Assembly: GCA_001829505.1 (NCBI GenBank)
Contig: MIBK01000148.1
Location: 1-12,702, forward strand
Origin: Spirochaetes bacterium RBG_16_67_19
GTDB lineage: Bacteria; Spirochaetota; Spirochaetia; SZUA-6; DRHE01
Direction: 5' to 3'
Length of the DNA stretch: 12,702 nt
Shown here: piece after piece, positions 5,945 to 11,802 of the stretch
How the letters are laid out: every line of letters begins with the position of its first letter
Numbering within the stretch: position 1 is the first letter of the stretch
Position numbers and translations under genes: made by a program
The notes under the pieces: model-generated
The model's database searches: none
What the model was told of the DNA's origin: nothing
What the model saw: the letters and a program-made list of their open reading frames with translations, nothing else

Positions 5945-7042
5945 CTAATCGCCGTAGCTTTCCAGTCTTTTTTTGATGTCGGCGATGATCTGCTCCATGA
6001 GCTGCCGCTCCTCCTCCGAAAGCACGGTCCGGGAGTCCATCTTCTGGGCCAGCTTCTGCAGCAGATCGTCCAGCACGCGCAAATCCCCCTCGATGCCCAG
6101 CTTGCGCGCCGAGGGCTCGGTCGTCTGCCCGGCGGCAGGCGGAACGGGCAGAGTGCCGGGCACGGGCGGAGCGCCGGGCGCGGCCACGGGGCTCTCAGGC
6201 GCGGCGGTGGCGGGCGCTGCCGGCGCGGGAGCCGCCGCTGCGCTTCCAGCCGGCGCCGGTTCCTTGCCTCCGGAGAGCGCCAGCAGGTAGGTCCGGCTGG
6301 CTCCGGCGGCAATGGGAGCGGGGCCGAAATAGAGGCAGGCGGCGGAGTCATTGATCGAATAGGGCAGCTCGCTGAAGGTCCTGCCAGGGGCGGTTTCGTA
6401 CAGCCAGGAGGCCTCGGCGAGCCTCTTCCAGTTGGCCAGAATCAGCCGGTCGGGGGTCGTGATCCCCTCGCCGCGCAGGGGCACCAGCAGCCCGGGGTTC
6501 TCCGGGGCCCGGGAAGCGCGGGAGGAGCGCGACAGCCACCAGGCCGGCACCTCCGCGCCGGTGAAGGAAAGCTCTCCGTTGATCTCCTTGTCGCGTTCGG
6601 TCCGGAAATGAGGAAAGCCCGCCTCGCCCAGATAGGTGTCCAACAGGAAGCGCAGGCCCGCGGCCACCTCGCGGTCCGTGTTGTTGCGGATCGTCACGGA
6701 AACCGCCACGGCCTCCCCACCTTGAAAGGAGAAGGTCTGCGTCACGGTAAGTCGCTTGGAAGTCCAGGTGAAGCGAGCGCCGCCGGGAAGCGCTTCCGAG
6801 CTCTCCTTGAATTCCCCGCTGTCGCCCAGCTTGTAAACGCGGTTGTCCAGCAGCAGCGACATCCCGGAAGTGCGCGGATCCTGGTCCACGAAAAGGGCGA
6901 TCCCGTCCAGATACAGCGAGAAGCGCCCGATGCCCGCGTGCAGGACCAGCTTCAACCGGCCCTCGCTCACCTCCAGCGGCCAGGCCCGCGCCAGGAAGGA
7001 TCCGAGCAGCAGCGCCGCCAGCAAACTACGGCGCAGCCGCAT
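5945..7042 (-). CDS. Secreted beta-rich protein with Pro/Ala linker and helical tail
   Basis: Not recognised with certainty. The 365-residue product has a signal peptide (MRLRRSLLAALLLGSFLARA, probable cleavage after A20). Residues about 21-257 are beta-rich, with segments such as RLTVTQTFSF at 97-106, VAVSVTIRNNTD at 112-123 and AGLRFLLDTYLGEAGFPHF at 128-146. This pattern recalls a carbohydrate-binding or mutarotase-like beta sandwich, but I cannot assign it. Residues about 259-312 are a low-complexity Pro/Ala linker. Residues about 318-362 form an amphipathic helix that may be a coiled coil. The start codon shares one base with the stop of the upstream TPR gene (TGATG), so the two are likely made together. 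Location is probably periplasmic or on the envelope. Confidence 0.8.
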   Translation of the reverse strand: MRLRRSLLAALLLGSFLARAWPLEVSEGRLKLVLHAGIGRFSLYLDGIALFVDQDPRTSGMSLLLDNRVYKLGDSGEFKESSEALPGGARFTWTSKRLTVTQTFSFQGGEAVAVSVTIRNNTDREVAAGLRFLLDTYLGEAGFPHFRTERDKEINGELSFTGAEVPAWWLSRSSRASRAPENPGLLVPLRGEGITTPDRLILANWKRLAEASWLYETAPGRTFSELPYSINDSAACLYFGPAPIAAGASRTYLLALSGGKEPAPAGSAAAAPAPAAPATAAPESPVAAPGAPPVPGTLPVPPAAGQTTEPSARKLGIEGDLRVLDDLLQKLAQKMDSRTVLSEEERQLMEQIIADIKKRLESYGD

Positions 7043-7959
7043 CAGTTCTGCCCCTCCGTCCGCTCGTAGCCCAGCAGCAGAGACTGCTTCAGGGCCAGGG
7101 CTTCCGCTTTGAGGGCCAGGGCTTTTTCCAGGTCGGCCAGCTGCCTGGCTTTTTCCTGCTGCTCCTGGGTCGCGGCAAGGCCCTGGGTTTCCATCTGCTG
7201 CAATCTGGCGCGCAAAGCCGCGTTCTCGGCCTTCAGCTCCTCCAGCGCCTTGAGGTCAGCCTGCCTCTGCTCCTGGCTGCCGGTGCGCTGCTGGTAGGCG
7301 GACAGGGCCTGCTCGTAGGTCTTCTCCCGGCGCTGGTACTCCTCCACCGCGCGCAGGAACTCTTCATGGCTCCATTTCAGCAGGCGCAGCAGCTCCTCCT
7401 CCCGCTTCTTGAACTCCAGCAGGGACAGCCGGTAACTGGCCGCCTCCACCTTGTAGCTCTGCGGGTAGTCACGCAGCACCTTGGCGAAAATGCGCTCGGC
7501 TTCCTCCAGGCGGCCCAGGGAATACAGCGACTCGCCGATCCAGAAGTAGGCATTGGGGACGTAGGCGGAACCCGGGTTCGAGCGTATGAACTCGTAGGAA
7601 GCCTGCAATGCGTTCTCGTAGTCCCTCTCCAGGAAGAGCAGGCGGGTTTTCTGGTAATGGGCTTCGCCGGCCAGGGCATGACCGGGGTAGCGGGCCAGGT
7701 AGTGCTCCAGGGCGCGGTCGGCCTCGTCCAGCATCTCCAGCGCCATGTAGGCCATGGCCGACCAGTACTCGGCATCCGGCGCCTGGTCGGCCTCTTCGTC
7801 GATGATCCGGCGGAAGCTCTGCAGCGCCTGTTGGTACTGCTGCTGCTGAAAAGCCGCCAGGCCGGCCTGCAGCTCGGCCTGGGCGTCGCGGGCCTGCGCC
7901 CGGCCCTGGGCCGTGGCGAGGATAAGGAAGGCGAGAATGGCCAGATGACTCCTACCCAT
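7042..7959 (-). CDS. Secreted TPR protein with C-terminal coiled coil (CpoB/YbgF-like)
   Basis: 305 residues from ATG 7959. The signal peptide (MGRSHLAILAFLILATAQG, cleavage near RAQA) directs it to the periplasm; there is no lipobox cysteine. TPR-type hairpins occupy about 26-180, for example AAFQQQQYQQALQSFRRIID, AMAYMALEMLDEADRALEHY and FWIGESLYSLGRLEEAERIF. Long charged helices at about 185-215 and 232-295 are strongly coiled-coil-like. E. coli CpoB has the coiled coil before the TPRs, so the order here is reversed; BamD-like function is another option. An in-frame GTG at 7992 would add 11 residues, but it would put a polar segment before the signal peptide, and the AAGGAAGGAG site at 7971-7980 favours ATG 7959. 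First gene of the four-gene minus-strand operon. Confidence 0.8.
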   Translation of the reverse strand: MGRSHLAILAFLILATAQGRAQARDAQAELQAGLAAFQQQQYQQALQSFRRIIDEEADQAPDAEYWSAMAYMALEMLDEADRALEHYLARYPGHALAGEAHYQKTRLLFLERDYENALQASYEFIRSNPGSAYVPNAYFWIGESLYSLGRLEEAERIFAKVLRDYPQSYKVEAASYRLSLLEFKKREEELLRLLKWSHEEFLRAVEEYQRREKTYEQALSAYQQRTGSQEQRQADLKALEELKAENAALRARLQQMETQGLAATQEQQEKARQLADLEKALALKAEALALKQSLLLGYERTEGQN

Positions 7960-8005
7960 GCGAGGATTCACTCCTTCCTTATTTTTCGACACTTATCCGC
8001 CAAGA

Positions 8006-8033
8006 TTGACTAAAGTTATCATCATGGTATAAT
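8006..8033 (+). promoter_or_regulatory. Promoter of the TPR-greA operon
   Basis: TTGACT (8006-8011) and TATAAT (8028-8033) are separated by 16 bases, with an extended -10 (TGG just before TATAAT). It is the best promoter in the window. Transcription should start near 8040, leaving a leader of about 48 bases before ATG 8088. It overlaps the opposite promoter for the gene at 7959. Confidence 0.85.
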
Positions 8034-8057
8034 AAAGTATAAAGAGCCAGGAGGCAA
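8029..8057 (-). promoter_or_regulatory. Probable promoter of the secreted TPR/dtd operon
   Basis: On the minus strand, TTGCCT (8057-8052, four of six consensus bases) and TATTAT (8034-8029) are separated by exactly 17 bases. The -10 overlaps the plus-strand TATAAT by five bases, so the two divergent operons share the melted region. The leader to ATG 7959 would be about 62 bases. Confidence 0.6.
8049..8054 (+). promoter_or_regulatory. Perfect Shine-Dalgarno sequence with no start at normal distance
   Basis: AGGAGG lies 33 bases upstream of ATG 8088. No ATG, GTG or TTG occurs 5-12 bases after it in any frame. CAGGA at 8048-8052 can pair with TCCTG at 8081-8085, just before the ATG, which would fold the leader and mask the site. 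Part of the hexamer also forms the opposite-strand -35, so it may be coincidental. Confidence 0.4.
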
Positions 8058-8087
8058 CGGTTTCCCCAAGCCCGGTCGAGTCCTGCG

Positions 8088-9080
8088 ATGATGGAACGCC
8101 AACTCACATTCAAAGAGAATGAGATCATGCAAATTCTCAACCGGGTGTACCTTCGTCTCAAGGAGGGCGCCTTCCCCCCGGCCATCGAGGAGCTGGAGCG
8201 GGCCCTCTCGATCGATTTCGAGTACACGGACGTGGTCAACGCATTGAAGTGCGCGAACTTCTGGCTGGAAATCGAGCAGAGGGCCGCGGCGGTGGAAGGC
8301 GACTACGAGCGGGGGGAATATTATCAGGCGCAATGGCGGGTGTTCAGCGGCTTCGTGTCCCGCATGGAGAACGTCTCGGAGCGCTGCCTGTTCTCGCTGA
8401 AGTATTTCGTGTTCGGCAAGGCGCTGGAGCACTACTCGGCGCTGGCCGGCGATCCGGACAACCCGGACCCGGAGATCCTGCTGCGCATCGGCCGCTGCCA
8501 CAAGATCCGCGGCAACTTCGAGGGTGCGATCAACATCCTCGAGGAGGCCAGCCGTCTGCGGCGGGAGGACGCGGTGATCCTGGCCGAGCTGGCCGACTGC
8601 TACTCCCTGGTCAACGAAACCCGGGCGGCCAAGGTGTTCTTCCGCGAGGCCTTCTTCCTGGACTGCCGCGGCGTGGAGCTGGCCTACCTGGAATCCCCCC
8701 TGATCCAGCGGTTGGTGGCCAAGCTGCGGGAACGCTTCAGCGAAGCGGAGATCCGGGACTGGATCCCCGTTTACGGCACGATCTACGGTCTTTTCAACGT
8801 CAAGCGGGAGCTGCGGCCCCTGGAGCTGGGCAAGCTCAAGCAGGCCATCTACCAGTTGGAGAAGGACGTGGAGCAGGCCGCGGCGGGCGCGGCGCCGGGC
8901 CGTGCTTCGGGCAGGCCGGGCTCGCCGGCCGCCACTGCGCCGGTGGCGCGGCTGATCAACCACTATTTCTGGCTGATCGACCATTACCTGGCCAGCGGCG
9001 AGGAGCGGCCAAAGATCGAAGAAGTGCTGGAGCGCATCAAGGCCCTCGACCCGGTCGTTTTCAAGGAATACACCAACTGA
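8088..9080 (+). CDS. Cytoplasmic TPR protein paired with greA
   Basis: No named family recognised. 330 residues, with no signal peptide or membrane segment. Helical hairpins fill the protein. The clearest TPR pair is at about 129-195: ILLRIGRCHKIRGNFEGAIN followed by ILAELADCYSLVNETRAAKV. Residues about 264-286 are an Ala/Gly/Pro-rich linker, and a final helical module (about 287-328) contains LINHYFWLIDHYL. The start is uncertain: ATG 8088 and the adjacent ATG 8091 lack a close ribosome site, and ATG 8127 is a third option that would drop 13 residues. A strong promoter lies upstream and greA starts 25 bp downstream, so the two are probably cotranscribed. A role as scaffold or partner of the greA product is inferred from this pairing only. 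Confidence 0.8.
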   Translation: MMERQLTFKENEIMQILNRVYLRLKEGAFPPAIEELERALSIDFEYTDVVNALKCANFWLEIEQRAAAVEGDYERGEYYQAQWRVFSGFVSRMENVSERCLFSLKYFVFGKALEHYSALAGDPDNPDPEILLRIGRCHKIRGNFEGAINILEEASRLRREDAVILAELADCYSLVNETRAAKVFFREAFFLDCRGVELAYLESPLIQRLVAKLRERFSEAEIRDWIPVYGTIYGLFNVKRELRPLELGKLKQAIYQLEKDVEQAAAGAAPGRASGRPGSPAATAPVARLINHYFWLIDHYLASGEERPKIEEVLERIKALDPVVFKEYTN

Positions 9081-9092
9081 AACCTTTTCGCG

Positions 9093-9097
9093 AGGAG
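9093..9097 (+). promoter_or_regulatory. Ribosome binding site for greA
   Basis: AGGAG sits 8 bases before the TTG at 9106. It decides the start, because no ATG or GTG gives a comparable N-terminus. TTG initiation may lower greA translation relative to its upstream neighbour. Confidence 0.7.
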
Positions 9098-9105
9098 CAA
9101 GGCAA

Positions 9106-11790
9106 TTGTCAGAAACACTGCTGAAAAACGTCAATGAGCTGCTGAACGAGGAGAAGTGGACGCGGGCCACCCTGAACAGCTACACCATCAGCCATTTCCA
9201 GGAGCTGGATACCCGCATCCGGGAGACCATCCAGGCGGAGGCGCAGGACAAGGTCCTGGAGATGTGCGAGGAGCACCTGAAGCACACCCGCAACAGCATC
9301 ATCGCCCTGTATTTGTCGGGCATCATCTCACTGGGCAAGCAGCTGGTGGACGACTCCAACCTGGTGGTGCTGATCAACATTTTCGTGGACAACCATAAGT
9401 GGAACATCGTCGAGTTCCTCTGCAACCGCATCCTGGAATACGGCGAAAACAAGTTCGCCCTCAAAACCCTGGCGGACTGCTACGAGAACAAGAACGATCA
9501 GGAGCAGAAGTTCCGCATCTGGGAACGCTACATCAAGGTCGACTACGAGGACGCGGACATCGTCAAGCTGCTGGCCGAGAAGAAAGAGCAGGACGGGGAC
9601 CTGCCCAATTCGATCGAGTATTACAAGAAGGCCCTGCACCGCTTCATCAACAAGAAGATGTTCAGCAACGTCAAGGAGATCTGGGAGAAGCTGATCGCCT
9701 ACATCCCGGACGACGTGGACTTCTTCTTCGCCATCGAGCGCAAGATCGTCAAGGTCCTGAACGGCGAGCGCGCCGCGGCCCTGCTCAACTACCTGGTGCC
9801 CCATTTCCTGAAGAAGGAGGACTGGAACACCACCATCGAGCTGCTGAAGCGCATCCTGGCCTACGAGCCCAAGAACGCCGCGGCCCGCAAGCAGATCGTC
9901 GAAGCCTTCCGCAACAAGTACGTCAAGCACAGCCAGCTGGAGGAGTACCTGCGCATCTCCAACCTGAGCCAGAGCTGGCGCAGCGTGCACGAGGCCATCA
10001 GCGATTTCGAAAAGCACATCGCCTTCGACGTCGGCAACTACGTCTACCACTCCAGCTGGAAGATCGGCAAGATCGTCAGCATCAAGGACGACATGTTCAT
10101 CATCGACTTCGCCGGCAAGGCGGGGCACAAGATGTCGTTGAAGATGGCCGTCAACGCCCTGAAGATCCTTTCCCCCGAGCACATCTGGGTGCTTTCCAGC
10201 ACCATGCCCAAGGAGGAGCTCAAGAGCCGGATCAAGGCGGACCATGCCTGGGCCCTGAAGGTGATCATTCGCAGCTTCAACAACGCCGCGGACATGAAGC
10301 TGATCAAGGAGCAGCTCACCCCGGACATTCTGAGCAACAGTGAGTGGTCCAAGTGGAGCTCCGAGGCCCGGCGGCTGCTGCGGACCGACTCGGCCTTCGG
10401 CAACATCCCCGACAAGCTGGACCGCTTCACGGTGCGCGACAAGCCTATCCCCTTCGAGGAGAAGACCTACAACAAGTTCAAGGCGGAAAAGAATTTCTTC
10501 GATCGGGTGCAGACCATCCGCGAGTTCCTGGACAACGTCGAGCCGGACTCCGATTACTTCTCCGAGATGCTGGGCTACTTCACCGGCTTCCTGAAGTCCT
10601 TCTCCACGCTCAGCGAGTATACCGTGGCCAGCTTCCTGCTGGTGCAGAGGATCGTCTCCGTCTTCCCCTATCTCAACCCGGGGCTGGATTTCACCTTCGT
10701 CGATTTGATGAAGGAGATCAACAACTACGAAGAGATGTTTGTCAAGTTGGACGACGGGGAGATCAAGAGGAGCTTCCTGCAGCACGTCAAGCTGTACCAT
10801 CCGCAGTGGCCGCAAATCTATGCCGAGCTGTTCCATCACTACCAGAACAAGTTCATCATCGACGAGCTGGTCAAGCACGAGAGCTGGGAAATCCTGCGCG
10901 GGCTGATCGGGCAGATCATGAGCCGCTACCGTGAGTACCGAGAATCCTTCGTCTGGGTGGTCCGCAACCTGCTCACCGAGCCCTGGTTCGCCACCATGGA
11001 GGTCAGGCTGGAAAAGGTGCTGATAGGCATGATCCACCTGCTGGACATCACTTTCCGGGAGATCAACAACAAGCGGGACGTGAGCTACAACCGCAAGATC
11101 AACAAGCAGGCCCACGACTTCCTGTTCAACGAGGGGCGCCTGCTGAATTACATCCTGGAATCCGGGGAGGATTCGATCATGAGGCTGTATACCCTGGTGG
11201 AGGACATCAAGGAGCTGGACCCCAACCTCAAGATCAACTTCAAGCACCAGATCAGGGAACGCTACCCTCGCTACGAGTTCGCCGGGGACCAGGAAAAGGA
11301 GAAGGTAAGCATGGGCCTGCTGGTCACCCGCAGGGGCTACGAGGGCAAGCAGAAGGAGCTGCGCCACATCCTCGAGAACGAGATTCCGGAAAACTCCAAG
11401 GAAATCGGCTTCGCCTTGTCCAAGGGCGACCTGCGTGAGAACTCGGAATACAAGGCGGCGCTGGAAAAGCAGGAGCTGCTGAAAACGACAGCCTCCCGCC
11501 TGCAGGAAGAGCTGCAGAATGCCCAGATCTTCTCAGCCGCCCCGATCAACACCGACGTGGTCTCCTTCGGCACCCGGGTGATCCTGAAAAACCTGGAATC
11601 CGGGGGCGAGGAGCTGTACACTCTACTAGGTCCCTGGGAATCCGATCCGGTTAAGAATATCATCTCCTACCGCTCCCCTCTCGGGGTGGAGTTGATGAAC
11701 CACAAGGTCGGCGAGGAGCTGAAGTTCGCCATCGGCGACCGGAACTTCCACTACGCGCTAAAGGCGATCGAGAGGACGGAAGTGGAGTGA
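9106..11790 (+). CDS. greA: Long spirochaete-type transcript cleavage factor GreA
   Basis: GreA enters the RNA polymerase secondary channel and stimulates cleavage of backtracked RNA, rescuing stalled complexes. Ordinary GreA is about 158 residues; this one has 894. The Gre part is C-terminal. A coiled-coil hairpin lies at about 736-805, its tip GDLRENSEY at 774-782 keeping both acidic residues (D775, E778) that chelate Mg in E. coli GreA. The FKBP-like domain is at about 812-894. The first 300 residues are helical and partly TPR-like (LKTLADCYENKNDQEQKF). Residues about 306-363 (FDVGNYVYHSSWKIGKIVSI and following) resemble the Tudor domain of UvrD/PcrA. Residues 364-730 are helical and of unknown role. 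TTG start with AGGAG. Long GreA fusions are known in spirochaetes and chlamydiae. The catalytic tip suggests it is active. Confidence 0.95.
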   Translation: MSETLLKNVNELLNEEKWTRATLNSYTISHFQELDTRIRETIQAEAQDKVLEMCEEHLKHTRNSIIALYLSGIISLGKQLVDDSNLVVLINIFVDNHKWNIVEFLCNRILEYGENKFALKTLADCYENKNDQEQKFRIWERYIKVDYEDADIVKLLAEKKEQDGDLPNSIEYYKKALHRFINKKMFSNVKEIWEKLIAYIPDDVDFFFAIERKIVKVLNGERAAALLNYLVPHFLKKEDWNTTIELLKRILAYEPKNAAARKQIVEAFRNKYVKHSQLEEYLRISNLSQSWRSVHEAISDFEKHIAFDVGNYVYHSSWKIGKIVSIKDDMFIIDFAGKAGHKMSLKMAVNALKILSPEHIWVLSSTMPKEELKSRIKADHAWALKVIIRSFNNAADMKLIKEQLTPDILSNSEWSKWSSEARRLLRTDSAFGNIPDKLDRFTVRDKPIPFEEKTYNKFKAEKNFFDRVQTIREFLDNVEPDSDYFSEMLGYFTGFLKSFSTLSEYTVASFLLVQRIVSVFPYLNPGLDFTFVDLMKEINNYEEMFVKLDDGEIKRSFLQHVKLYHPQWPQIYAELFHHYQNKFIIDELVKHESWEILRGLIGQIMSRYREYRESFVWVVRNLLTEPWFATMEVRLEKVLIGMIHLLDITFREINNKRDVSYNRKINKQAHDFLFNEGRLLNYILESGEDSIMRLYTLVEDIKELDPNLKINFKHQIRERYPRYEFAGDQEKEKVSMGLLVTRRGYEGKQKELRHILENEIPENSKEIGFALSKGDLRENSEYKAALEKQELLKTTASRLQEELQNAQIFSAAPINTDVVSFGTRVILKNLESGGEELYTLLGPWESDPVKNIISYRSPLGVELMNHKVGEELKFAIGDRNFHYALKAIERTEVE

Positions 11791-11802
11791 TGCGGGGGTA
11801 GC

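Noticed and set aside
5925..5951. 7-bp direct repeat CTAATCG (5925-5931 and 5945-5951)
   Set aside because: Short and single pair, one copy inside a stop-codon region; no element or target-site duplication is associated with it.
8022..9170. 382-codon minus-strand frame opposite the TPR gene
   Set aside because: Antisense shadow: no ribosome site, no recognisable motif, and it spans the divergent promoter and the greA start.
9328..11367. 679-codon open frame on the minus strand opposite greA
   Set aside because: Its product is a monotonous Leu/Val/Asp/Gln-rich string with no domain, as expected when a GC-rich, strongly codon-biased gene is read in antisense. greA in the other direction has clear conserved motifs.
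11790..11801. Three-codon mini-ORF (ATG CGG GGG TAG) overlapping the greA stop
   Set aside because: It has a TGATG re-initiation form but is too short to judge and most likely arises by chance between greA and the vWA gene.
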